A stretch of DNA of 64,000 bases. Source: Cryptomeria japonica. Its lineage: Eukaryota; Streptophyta; Pinopsida; Cupressales; Cupressaceae. A program made the position numbers and the translations under genes. The notes beneath the pieces were generated by a model. It saw only the letters and a program-made list of their open reading frames with translations. It searched no databases and was not told where the DNA came from. The number at the start of each line of letters is the position of its first letter. Positions within the stretch are counted from its first letter, which is position 1. Positions 46,910-58,046 of this stretch are shown here, piece after piece. The stretch is from contig NC_081410.1 of NCBI RefSeq assembly GCF_030272615.1, positions 257,409,533 to 257,473,532 on the forward strand, read 5' to 3'.

Positions 46910-48070
46910 AAAGTTGACGCATTAGAAACTAAAGGAACAAAGAAATTGTATACAGATCAAGATTTATGTCCTAATCCATTTGACAAGAGTGTACACATGC
47001 CTCCATTCCCTAAGCATTTTGAGGCACCTAATTTTGAGAAATATAAAGGGAATGGCAATCCAAAAGATCACATTCATGCATTTTTCACGACATGTACTGA
47101 GGTAAGCTATGAAGAGATGTATTTAATGCGCTTATTTGCACAAAGTCTCACGGGACAAGCTATGGATTGGTATTCACATCTGCCAGGAAATATAAAGACT
47201 TGGTCTGAATTGGCTCAAAATTTTTTATCTCATTTTGCGTTCAACATTGACAGTGATGTGACCATGTCAGATTTATGCAACACCAAGCAAAAGCAAGGTG
47301 AATCATTAGTGACTTTCTTGCAACGATGGCAAAGCTTGTATAGTCATTCTTCTCTTGATATACCCAAAGAACAACAAGTGAATCTGTTTATCCAGAATTT
47401 GGTCCCAGAAATGATGTATGAGCTAAAATTGAAAAGTCCTAGTACTATAGAGAAACTCATTAAGAAAGGAATGAGCATTGAAATAGCTCTGGTAGCTAAA
47501 GGAATTATCAAGCTCAATAAAGACAATGAAAACACCAATTATTCGGGGGATAGAAACATATTTTGGTATAAGAACAAGAATGTCACTAATGATGGAGTTG
47601 TTGATGCAAGAGCGGTGAATGCAAATCAACCCCCATTCACGATCAAGAAATTGAGTGTTCCTAATATGTCAACTATGGAACAAAATCAAGCACCAATGCA
47701 CAATGTTACTCAACAGCCGCAATACCAACAACATGCTCAGCAATAGCATACTCAACAATATAACCAACAACAAGGCCAACAACAAAACCAGCAGTGCAAA
47801 CCCTTCTGATCGTGGGATGGGCCTCCTCGACAATTTACGCCATTGGGAGAGCCTATTGAATCAGTAATGAGACAATTGATACAAGAAAAATTTATTAAGC
47901 TACCAGATATCAAGGTAGAACCAGCGGTAAAACCGCATTGGTGGAATGATAATGCGTACTGTGAGTATCATCGGTCCAAAGGACATAAAACTACATCATG
48001 TTTTCAATTGAAACATATGATTCAAGATTTGTTAGAGCAAGGAGTAATTGAGGTAGATCCACCCCATCCA
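46910..48070 (+). pseudogene. TatB gag capsid and nucleocapsid-like region
   Basis: Capsid core with FEAPNFEKYKGNGNPKDHIH (about 47017-47080), QAMDWYSHLPGNIKTWSEL (about 47155-47215) and FLSHFAFN, the retrotransposon gag fold. A Gln-rich stretch follows with stops (47744 TAG, 47807 TGA). A Tat CCHC-like segment, CEYHRSKGHKTTSCFQLK (about 47959-48012), precedes the protease. In frame with the rest of pol. Confidence 0.9.
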
Positions 48071-49345
48071 ACCTCTAACACTGACCATACTATTTTCAAA
48101 ACTCCTTTGCTTGATCATGACAAGGGTAAAGCGTCTTCTTCCAATTCTGCCCAAACGGCCAATTATGCAAATACTGGTTATAACAATGTCATTAATTGTT
48201 TTCGTGCATCAAATGAGTATGTTTCTACCCTGAGAATAAAGGGACAAGATCCTTCTTGTGCAATCACCACTCATCGATCCAAGATAGTCCTGAAAGGAGC
48301 TCCTGCAGCTCCTCCCAAGCCAACTCCTACAAGTCAGTATAATCTTTTGGATCATCTAGGAAAGACACCTGCACAAATATCAATCCTTGAGTTATTGAAA
48401 ATGTCTCCCATGCATCGTGTAGTCTTGGATAAAGCTTTAATTGAGTCCACTGTCCTGACAGATATTGATGTTGACCAGTTTCAAGCCCAGATTGGACATT
48501 TAGCTATTTCCCAAAATGTCGCATTTTCTGACAATGATATCTCACCTGATAAGCTCCCTCACAATGATCCTTTACACCTTGAAGTCTTTGTTCATAACTG
48601 CAAAATCCGACAAGTCTTGATAGATGGCGAAGCAGGTCTTAATATTTGTACCTTGAGAGTGGTCATCGGCCTTGGATATACAGAAAATGACATTGATGCT
48701 TCTAAAAGAATAACAATCAAAGCATATGATGATGCTGAGCGCCCATCCAAAGGGATAATTACATTGCCTATCAAAGTTGGTCCAGTGACAGAAAACACTT
48801 TCCTACAAGTCCTTGACATTGATCTCCCTTATAATATGATCCTTGGCCGTCCATGGATCCATGCAATGAAAGCAGTTCCATCCACCTATCATCAATGTTT
48901 AAAATATCCTTACAATGGAACTGAGATAACAATTCCAGGAGATTCTAATCCATTTCAATTTTGTGCTACGCTAAAGGATACCCCTCAGCAGCAAGTCCCA
49001 GTCAATAGAGAGGCCAAATCACATAGCTATGTGGATCCTAATCAATTGTTAGATGCTGTCAAAGGAAAATTGAAGATACAGGACCAAGGGTGTGGAGAAT
49101 ATTCAATGGATCAAACATTCCTCATCAGAAATTTGCCAATATCTCCAAAATCATATGGCAAACCGCATTTATTGCAAAAGGAACCTAAGGTCATTATTTA
49201 ATATCAGCCTCCCACTACATTTACAAGATGGGGAGAACTTGACAAGGAAACTGTAGATGATGATGTCATAGATTGGCTTTATAAAGATCCAACTGAGACC
49301 CCACTTGTCAGATTGCCAGTGGAATGATATGGCAAATGATTTACT
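48071..49345 (+). pseudogene. TatB aspartic protease region
   Basis: The conserved linker DHLGKTPAQISILELLKMSP lies at about 48350-48410. The retropepsin has LIDGEAGLNICT (about 48616-48652); the catalytic aspartate is kept, but a glycine of the usual D-G-G or D-N-G is glutamate. YNMILGRPWIH lies near 48830-48863. Stops are TAA 49199-49201 and TGA 49325-49327 just before the G-patch. Confidence 0.88.
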
Positions 49346-50290
49346 ATGCTGCAAAAGAAAGGATATGATGGTTGCAGTGGCTTAGGCCTGAACAACAATG
49401 GAAGGCTAGAACCTATCATACCCAAGAGGCGACCTCCAGCTTTAGGGTTAGGTTTTGTACCATTGCGAATTGGATTCACATCTACCAAAGTGCCCACGTG
49501 TAGAAAAGGGCATGATTCTGATGATGAAATAACACCTGAGGATACCCGACCCGAGACTGATTCCAATGAATGGGAGTGGAGTTCTTTTTCTTCTAGCTCC
49601 TATACCCTTGACAATATTTTCATTGACCCTGATAATTTGCCTATGGAAGACAAACATGAAATAACTCCTCTTCCTAAAACCTATCCCCATGCTTGGATAG
49701 AGTCATTCTGGGACCCAAGCTCTGAATCCGATACAAGCAGTTCGGATAGTGACACCACAGATGTTCATATCTTTACCATATTAGCCCTCTCTCTCCTTAC
49801 AACTGGTGATGACATGCCCCTCATCTACCCCCAGCTTATCCAACATGACCAACAAGAACCGCTCACATTGGACTATTTTCAAAATGACGAAGCAATTGCA
49901 GAATTCCTTGGACTACGGGAAGGCATACCACAAGGTGATCATAAGGTAGGATTTGCTATTGACCTAGATTCCACAACATATTTTGGGGAGTCAACTCCCT
50001 CTTCCAGTCATCAAAATGAAAAAAGAAAAGAAATAGTAAAAAATCAAAAGAATAGATCTTTGGGTGAAAATTGTAAGGCACTCTCTGATCATACAAAAGT
50101 CAAAATAAAAGACGTACCTGTAGGTGAAAACCTCTCTGAGGTGCCCAAAGGTGGAAGAGTGGACATACCCCTATCAAGTCAGGACAAATCAACATTGCTA
50201 GTGGAAATGACCGAGGAAATCAATTTGGGTACACCTGACAACCCTAAGGTCATTCATTTTGCTACTTCTCTCTCACAACAGGAAAAATAA
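49346..50290 (+). pseudogene. TatB G-patch domain and pre-RT linker
   Basis: G-patch KKGYDGCSGLGLNNNGRLE (about 49352-49408), followed by ALGLGF, then an acidic Ser-rich linker. EEINLGTPDNPKVI (about 50215-50258) precedes RT in Tat elements. It ends at TAA 50288-50290; the frame resumes directly. Confidence 0.88.
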
Positions 50291-51376
50291 GATTTTGTCA
50301 ATTTCTTTCTTGAGAAGAAGATCAGCTTTGCATGGTCCTATGCAGATATGCCTGGCCTTGATCTAGAATTGGTTCTTCATCATTTACCACTAAAACCTGA
50401 TGCTAAGCTTGTCAAACAGAAACTTAGAAAGATGCATCCTCAGGTGGCTCTTTTGGTCAAAGTGGAACTAAAAAAATTACTAGATGTGGGCTTCATTAGA
50501 CCCATTGATTATGCAGACTGGATTTCAAATTTAGTACCAGTTAGCAAAGTAACAAGGGGCATCAGAATCTACACAAATTTTAGGGATCTCAATAAAGCAT
50601 TCCCTAAAGATGATTTTCCATTGCCAAACATAGACATCATAGTGGACATGACGGTTGGATATGAGATGCTTTCATTGATGGATGGTTTCTCTGGCTATAA
50701 CCAAATTCGCATTGCTCCTGAAGATCAGCATAAGACAGCATTCACCTGTGCTTGGGGTACCTACTATTGGAATGTGATGCCCTTTGGTCTTAAAAATGCA
50801 GGCGCAACATATCAAAGAGCAATGACAACAATTTTTCATGATTTCATGCACACTTTGATGGAGGACTATGTTGATGACTTGTTATGCAAATCTGTCACTA
50901 GAGATAGTCATCTGGCCCTCCTGGGCCCGATCTTTGACCGAATGGAGACCTACAAACTTAGACTCAATCCAAAGAAGTGTGTCTTTGGTGTCACAGCTGG
51001 CAAGTTACTAGGGTACATTGTTTCTCACAGAGGCATTGAGGTCGACCCTGCCAAAGTCAAAGCAATAATGGATATGCCTCCACCTTCAAACCTCCGGCAA
51101 TTAAGAAGTTTGCAAGGAAAGCTCCAGTCAATCCGCTGCTTCATAGCTCAGTTGGCCGACAAATGTCATCCATTCCAGCATCTATTGCATAAAGGTGTCG
51201 CTTTCAAATGGATTGAGCAATGTCAATCAGCCTTTCAAGCTCTTAAAGAATATTTGCTGTCGCCACCTATTCTAATGCCTCCGATAGATGGAAAGCCATT
51301 TTTATTGTATATTTCTGCAACTGAAATGGCATTAGAAGTTCTCTTGGCCCAACAAGATGAGAACGGCAAAGAGTGA
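50291..51376 (+). pseudogene. TatB reverse transcriptase and start of RNase H
   Basis: RT with ISFAWSYADMPGLD (about 50327-50368), FRDLNKAFPKDDFPLPNID (about 50579-50636), MPFGLKNAGATYQRAM and YVDDLL (about 50869-50887). The connection leads into RNase H, LLYISATEMALEVLLAQ (about 51305-51355), which lacks the first catalytic aspartate. Stop TGA 51374-51376. Confidence 0.93.
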
Positions 51377-52318
51377 GCCATTTACTATATCAGCTGGACA
51401 CTGGTAGGCTATGAGCTAAATTATTCAACTATTGAAAGGGCATGCTTAGCAGTGGTATTTGCAACGCAGAAACTCCGACATTATATGCTGAGCCATCAAA
51501 CCTTGTTGGTTGCAAAAATTGATCCCTTAAAATATTTTCTTAGTCGAGCAGCTTTGACGGGTCGCCTAGCAAAATGGGTCATGATTCTCAGTGAATTTGA
51601 CATTGAGTATATGGAGCGAAAGGCAATAAAAGGACAAGTCATAGCAGATCAACTTGCAGAGGATCCTATTTCTGATGATCATCTCATGTTGACAGAGTTT
51701 CCAGATGAATCAGTCTTTGCTCTCACATCCTCTAATGAATGGAAGTTATACTTTGATGGGTCCCATACTAAGTTTGGATCCGGAGCCGGCATCTTGTTTG
51801 TCACCCCTCAAGGTGATGCTATTCCAAAGTCCTACAGAATAACTTTTCACTGTACCAATAACATTGTAGAGTATGAAGCACTGGTCACAAGACTCCGAGT
51901 AGCAGTCCACTGGAACATCACGCATTTGCAAGTCTATGGAGATTCTCAGTTAGTCATCCGTCAAGTGAATGATGACTACGAAACAAAAGATGAAAAGCTT
52001 ATTCCCTATAAGCACATGGTAGATTTCTTCAAGACCAAATTCATGGCTATCCATTTCAGTCAAGTTCCAAGAATGCAAAATAAGTCGGTAGATGCAATGG
52101 CTACGATTGCCTCCATGTTAAATATGCCAAACAATATGGACAAATGTGAATTTTTAGTTGAACAATTGCTGGATCCTTCTTTTGACATTCCGACAGCGGA
52201 TGTGATGTGCGTTCTTGTTGGTCCCAACTCCCCATGGTACAATGACGTATATCAATATTTGAAATCCAAAACCTTACCACCCAGCCTTTCTGCTAACCAA
52301 CGTCGAGCCTTTATCTGA
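51377..52318 (+). pseudogene. TatB RNase H end and archaeal-type RNase H
   Basis: The RNase H remainder (ERACLAVVFATQKLRHYMLS, about 51435-51495) is followed by the archaeal-type RNase H (about 51735-52110) with WKLYFDGSH, VEYEAL, GDSQLV and SVDAMA, so all four catalytic acids are present. Ends at TGA 52316-52318, probably from an Arg CGA codon. Confidence 0.92.
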
Positions 52319-53494
52319 CAGACAACCAAATATGTCATCATCGTCGACACCCTTTACCGCCATTCCTTTGACCATACCCTCCTCAGGTGTTTGGATTCTG
52401 ACGAAGCACAAACAACTTTACATGAGGTTCACGATGGTATATGTGGGGGCCATTTCAATGGTCTAAGCTTAGCCAAAAAGTTGATTCGTGCTGGGTATTA
52501 TTGGCCCACTCTGGAAAAAGATGTTCATGATTTTGTTAAGAAGTGCTACAAATGCCAGATTCATGGAAACTACATTCATGCACCAGCCCAAGAGCTTCAT
52601 TCTGTCATATCTCTGTGGCCCTTTTCTCAATGGGGGCTGGATCTTATTAGCAAGATTCACCCGACATCTACAAATGGACACAAGTTCATCATTACAGCTA
52701 CAGAGTATTTTACAAAATGGATCGAGGCTATCCCCATGACCTATATCACGGGTGTCCAAATTTCAAAATTCTTGCTGAATTATATCATATGCTGGTATGG
52801 GGTTCCCCTTGCCATAGTCACAGATAATGGTCGTCCTTTCAAGAATAAAGATGTTAAAGAACTCTGTGAAAAGTTTCATATCCAACACCATTTCTCTAGT
52901 CCATACTATCCACAGAGGAATGGTCAAGCCGAAGCATCCAATAAAACCATTATCAAGATCCTGAAAAAGGTTGTCAATGATGTTGGTCGAGATTGGCATG
53001 TTCAGTTGAATCCAGCACTATGGGCTTATCGCACTTCTATCCGCACACCTACTGGCACCACACCTTATTCCTTGGTGTATGGTGCAGAAGCTATTTTACC
53101 CTTGGAAGTGGAGATTCCTTCCTTGCGTGTTTCTTTGCAACATTTGATTGATGACGAGACACACAGAGTCTCTCAGTTGCATCAGCTTGAGATGTTAGAT
53201 GAGAAACGTCAGACAGCTCTGGCACATTTGCAAGCATATCAAAACCGTCTCCGTCACTCTTATAATAAGAAGGTCAAAGGGTGACACTTCAAAGTGGGAG
53301 ACCTGGTTTTAAAGGCAAACCCTAAGAATGCACAGTCTACTGACATCATCAAAGGTAAATTTGAACCTAATTGGGTTGGTCCTTTCATAGTAACTGCAGC
53401 ATATGGCTCGGGGGCATATCAGCTTGCTACCCCAGAAGGTGAACCTCTGTCCGATCCTATAAACAGCATGCATCTTCGCAAGTACTGGGCATAA
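52319..53494 (+). pseudogene. TatB integrase
   Basis: HHCC finger (EVHDGICGGHF...CYKCQIH, about 52420-52565). Catalytic residues are in WGLDLI (about 52630-52648), VTDNGRPF (about 52818-52842) and NGQAEASNK (about 52918-52945). WAYRTSIRTPTGTTPYSLVY follows, then a TGA at 53282-53284 and the tail GDLVLKANPKN...GKFEPNWVGPF to DPINSMHLRKYWA. Apart from the TGA this looks complete. Confidence 0.93.
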
Positions 53495-53527
53495 TTTTCT
53501 ATCAGTACTTCTTCAAATATGATCCTG

Positions 53528-53759
53528 AAAAAATACAAAAAAATGAAAAAAGTGAAAAAATACAAAAAAATGAAAAAAGAAAAAAAATACAAAAAAAATG
53601 AAAAAAGAAAAAAAATACAAAAAAAAAAGAAAAAAGAAAAAAAATACAAAAAAAAATGAAAAAAGAGAAAAAATACAAAAAAATGAAAAAAGAAAAAAAA
53701 TACAAAAAAAATGAAAAAAAGAGAAAAAAGAAAAAGAGCAAAAAGAGCAAAGAAAAATG
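53528..53759. repeat. A-rich minisatellite (TACAAAAAAATGAAAAAAGA)
   Basis: Imperfect ~20-35-bp units of TACAAAAAAATGAAAAAAGA, starting 34 bases after pol. Confidence 0.95.
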
Positions 53760-54076
53760 ATTCGCCCTCTAGTGAAAACCTGGCAAACAGGGGCTTTGGG
53801 GCAAGTACCTTGGTGAAAACCTGGCAAACAGGCACCATGTGTAAAATGAGATCGTTGCTCTGTCATCTATCATGACCTCTAAGCTATGTTTTTTTCTCGA
53901 CCGGTTTCTCACGTCTATCTTTGCCTTGACCCAATGTCCTATTCCAGGCCTGTTATTGGTCAACATCATTGTCTTGCATATTTTGGTTTCTTGTACATAT
54001 GTTTTGGTCCCGGTCTATGCATGTCCTTCAGATGTGCATTGGGTGTGTTTCCCTTGTCATGATCGATCACTGGAAC

Positions 54077-54335
54077 TTAAAAATTTAAAAATGTCCTGAA
54101 AAAAGATCATAAAAATTTAAAAATGTCTTGAGAAAAGATCAAAAAAATTGAAAAATGTCCTGAAAAAAAAATCCTTCAAAATTTAAAAATGTCCTGAAAA
54201 AATCCAAATCTAAAAAAATTTAAAATGTCTTGAAAAAATCTCAAAAACATTTAAAAATGTCCTGAAAAAATATCTAAAAATTGAAAAATGTCTTGAGAAA
54301 ATCCCTAAAAAGTCATAAAAAGTCCTGAAAAAAAT
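54077..54335. repeat. AAATTTAAAAATGTCCTGAA minisatellite
   Basis: Eight or so imperfect ~33-bp copies containing AAAAATGTCCTGAAAAAA or TGTCTTGAGAAAA. Distinct from the array at 53528. Confidence 0.93.
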
Positions 54336-55434
54336 GAACACAAAAAAATTGTAAAAACTCAAAAAGCAAAACAAAAAAAAAATATCCCCTTTTGTGCATC
54401 GACAGATCACTGAGCATACATCCAATGACAATCAATCGCATGTTGTGCTTTAATGAAATCATGCATAAATAGGTGAACTTTTTCATTCAAACCAGACATT
54501 CAAACTGATCGCACTTGTCATATCAATCAACCGCCAATCACTTGTCCTTGGCACACTATCATGGGTCTTATACAGGGTGTGGTATACTCAAAACTAGACT
54601 ATGTCCTGTCTTAGACGGGGTACCACATGTCCTAAAACCAGACAACATGATTGTCCTATCAACGCTTTCAACTTTTGACAATGAAGATCAAGATGTTTGT
54701 TTGATTTGTTGGAATTTGTGCATCTTATCTTTTTATTGATTTATCTTTGGCTTCAGTCATGTTCCTATGTTGCTCGATGATATCACTGAGTGATTTAGAG
54801 TGACCGGGATGGATCATGGTCCTTTTCTTTTTGATTGTGATTATTGTTTGTCTGTGATGTGTCTGTCTTTTGCAAAAAAGGTTGCATTTCAGCTCTAGCC
54901 TTCAATGCCATGATGCTAAGCATCCATTTTGCTACATAAAAATAAAGGTTCTCACCTACAAAGTGCATTACTAAAAGCAAGTTTTTCTTCATTTCTAACT
55001 GTCTTTTATCTCATTTCTTCTTACTAACATTTCTTCCATCAGTTTGGATAGTATGTTCGGTCTAGTGCTCTGATTTCCCCGCACACATATGCTGCATCCT
55101 GCATCCATTTGGTTAGTACATTTGCATTACATTAAGCACCATATCAAGCATTTTATCCATTTCATGTTCTCAATGCATAAAAAACACATAAACAAAAACA
55201 TATCCATACATATTCCATAATGATACATAAACAGTGCATAAGTCATCCATACATGGAAAAATAACATAAGTCATAACATGTTGCATCCCATCATATCGAT
55301 GCATATCATATCATATGTCACAATAATATCGGAGTACAAAATCGGACTGTCTGTCCTAAGTATGGTCTGCAGGCTGAATACAAAATGTCAAACTACATAA
55401 TGTCTACTGTTTATCTAAGGAGCACATGCCTCTA

Positions 55435-57219
55435 TCACTGGGTGCTCCCTCGGTCCTCCTCATCCTTGCAAGGTCTTGCGGATGATGTCCCTCCTGGTCC
55501 TGGTTGTGGTGGTCTCATAGGTCCACTCACCCCCATGCTACTCAATGACCTCCGAGAGCGTGCCCTGCTCTCTGTCCTCGATCGTGCCCGATATGAAGGT
55601 GCTCTCTACTCTGGTGGAACTACACTCTCATATAGTGTCCTCCAATGGCGTATCTCCTCTCCGGTCTCTACGAGCATCTGTGCCATCTCGCGTGCACTGG
55701 CATCCCGAATCGACCCAATGTACTTAGTGACTCTCTGTTCCTCTCGCTGTGCCTGAGCAACTGCTGTATCTCAAGCCGCTGTGAGCCTGGCTATCTTCGC
55801 TCTGAACTGATCCTACTGTCTCTCTAAAGTCACAATGTGATCCTGCTGACTCGCTATGGTAGCCCTGCACATCTCCATCCCCTCTGTCCTAGCTGTCTCT
55901 GGCTCTATGGGTATATCCTACAATGCCTCATGCTCGCCTGAATCTGGCTCATCCTGGTCTCCCTCCTCGTCATCTCCATCATCCTCATCCCCGCCCTCAT
56001 CCTCCTCATCCTCATCATCTCCCTCCTCCTCTCCTGTGAGTGGGAAGTCCTCCTGTCGCCTCGGTATTGGAATATCCGGATCTGTCAATGGTACTGGCCA
56101 TCATCGTGCAAACCATCTATCATACTCATCTGTTGTCCCAGCATCCACCACTTCTGATCTCCAATTCTACTATCTCTGCTGTAGCTGTGAGAAGTCCACA
56201 TATGCTGTGTGTGGCTGAATCATACTCCCCCACTGACTCGTCTCTTTGTGAGATCAGGAAAAGTGTGCAGTCCTCCTAGGTACCTCCTGCCTCTCTCCAA
56301 ACTGTCGTCTGACCCTCTCTGGTAGGTACAACTCAATCACTCTCTGGCGATTCATTGGTCGCCCAATCACGTACCTCTCCTATCTACAATATGGTAGCTC
56401 ATCACTGTCATCTAACCATCCCGGGCAATCACGATATGGCCTCCATATGAACTCTCTCAGTCTATCTAGTTCATGTCGCCAATATAGTATGTATCCAAAA
56501 GGACCCTGTCTCAGTGCTCCACCATAGCAATACACATATGGTCGGTGTGGTACTACCTGTCTATCTGTAATCGGTCGACATATGGCTATGTGCTCAAATG
56601 CCCATACCTGTAGCAGTGTAACTCCACAGCTCAAAGTCTGAACTCCCTGATATGCTATCTGATGTAACCAAAAATAGAGCATAGCCAGTACACATGGTCC
56701 CCATGCGTACACTGTCCCCTCTGTCGCCATCCGCTCTAGCACTCTTCCCCATCCGATAGGGAATCCATGTCCTCGTCTGTCTCCTGCTAGTAGACATACT
56801 ATCACCACGACTATAACCACATATCGTCGATCATACTCTAATGCCATGGTCTCCCAGCCAATCTCCCTCTCCACAATATCCAGATCATCTGCATCATACT
56901 CAAACAATCTGCACAATGCATCTCTCCCTATCACTGGGTCATACTCTATCATCTCTCCATGAATCGGAATGCGAAGGATACGCCATACAACCTCTAGTGT
57001 CACTGTCACCTCTCCAGTCGCCAGATGGAATGAGGAAGTCTCTAAATGCCATCGCTTTGCCAATGCGGTAAGTAGTCCTGTGTTTGCCCTAATCTTGGGC
57101 ATGAACGTGACATAGTATATCCCAAGTCCTGCTAGTGTATCTCTATCTGTGCTCCTGAGTCTATGTCATAGCATGAAGCAGTCAGGTTGGTTCTCCCGTG
57201 TGATCAACGGATACTGTCG
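55435..57219 (-). pseudogene. Antisense plant mobile domain gene inside TatB
   Basis: Opposite to pol, one frame from about 57219 (after an acceptor-like TAG) to TGA 55435-55437. The PMD has RWHLETSSFHLATGEVTVTL (about 57060-57000), VVWRILRIPI, then YAWGPCVLAMLYFWL (about 56710-56665) and LLQVWAFEHI. Downstream are an acidic stretch (TGEEEGDDEDEEDEGGDED, about 56040-55985), a coiled coil (QQDHIVTLERQ...AQREEQRV) and an Arg/Ser-rich tail (RARSRTESRARSRRS, about 55590-55545). TAG/TGA stops lie in the coiled coil and acidic parts. It aligns with the TatA copy along its length, for example GEVTVTLE against GEMTVTLE. Confidence 0.82.
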
Positions 57220-58046
57220 ACTCTACATCACAATTGGGGCAAATTTTGTCAGTTTTAGGGTTTGCTCCTACGGGTTGCATTTCCTCATTTTCATGTCTAA
57301 TCAAGGTGTTTTTCGTCTAATCTGACCTATCCTACCCTTATCCCCCTTTTCTGGATCATTTGTATGTCATTTTGACCAAAATTAGGGTTTGCATTGCACA
57401 ATTGCACCTGTGTAAGGTAACTTGCACCTGTGTCAGGTAACCTGTGCCTGTGTCTCCCTACACAAGCGCAGAAGACCCCACACAAGTGCAAGATTCACCC
57501 TACACAAGCACAGGAGTTCTTTTCTGCATCCCCTGTGGGCCCCACAATGTCCCGCAAGCAATCAAAATTCATGAAATTGAAAACATGGGTTTTTGAGATC
57601 CATACCACTGCTCCCGCGTCGTCCGGTCGTCTGAATGTGCGTACATGTTCCCCGAGGTGATCCGCCATTGGAATGTTCACCATCTCTCTGGAAGTGTCCT
57701 TACCCAGAGCAACAAATCCTCCTCTTTGTCTAGTGCAAATGAGCAATTTTCCCTCTTTTGGTCCCATTTATAGATCTTTGTCAGTGCATAGATGGATGTG
57801 CACCCTCTCCATCTTATGTTGGTCGCGGTATTTTGCACCATCAATTGCTTGTCCTTCATGCATCCGGTATTCGATTGTCAGTCTGTTCGATCCTATCATT
57901 TTTATCGATCAATTGGCCTCTTTTCTGCATGTTTTCGGCCAATTCCTCGAGGGGGCATGCATATGTCATTGTCATTGTCTGGGGCATTTTCATTACTGTT
58001 CTTTGAAACAACGCTTAAAATCGCATTGTCTCAAAGAGGGGCAAAA
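57220..58046. other. TatB 3' region between antisense gene and LTR, with polypurine tract
   Basis: No complete gene. It holds the upstream side of the antisense gene, probably its first intron or exon (a 90-codon frame at 57767-57495 could be an exon, unproven). GCACCTGTGT-type repeats lie at 57395-57520. G blocks CGAGGGGGCAT (57947) and CTGGGGCAT (57980) follow, then the polypurine tract TCAAAGAGGGGCAAAA (58031-58046). Confidence 0.65.
57395..57520. repeat. GCACCTGTGT / ACACAAGCGCA minirepeats near antisense gene
   Basis: Three copies of TTGCACCTGTGTAAGGTAAC type, then ACACAAGCGCAGAAGACCCC type in inverse sense. Related to the repeats in the TatB leader at 43365-43475. Confidence 0.75.

Larger units (their letters stand above)
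53495..55434. other. TatB 3' spacer between pol and antisense gene
   Basis: No gene. It holds two A-rich minisatellites, two 20-bp copies of GTGAAAACCTGGCAAACAGG (53772-53791, 53813-53832) and then AT-rich sequence. The 139-codon Phe-rich frame on the minus strand is only the complement of the A-rich array. Hypervariable tandem repeats 3' of pol are known from Tat/Ogre elements. Confidence 0.8.

Noticed and set aside
53419-53838. Phe-rich 139-codon minus-strand frame
   Set aside because: It is the complement of the A-rich minisatellite and has no real composition of a protein.
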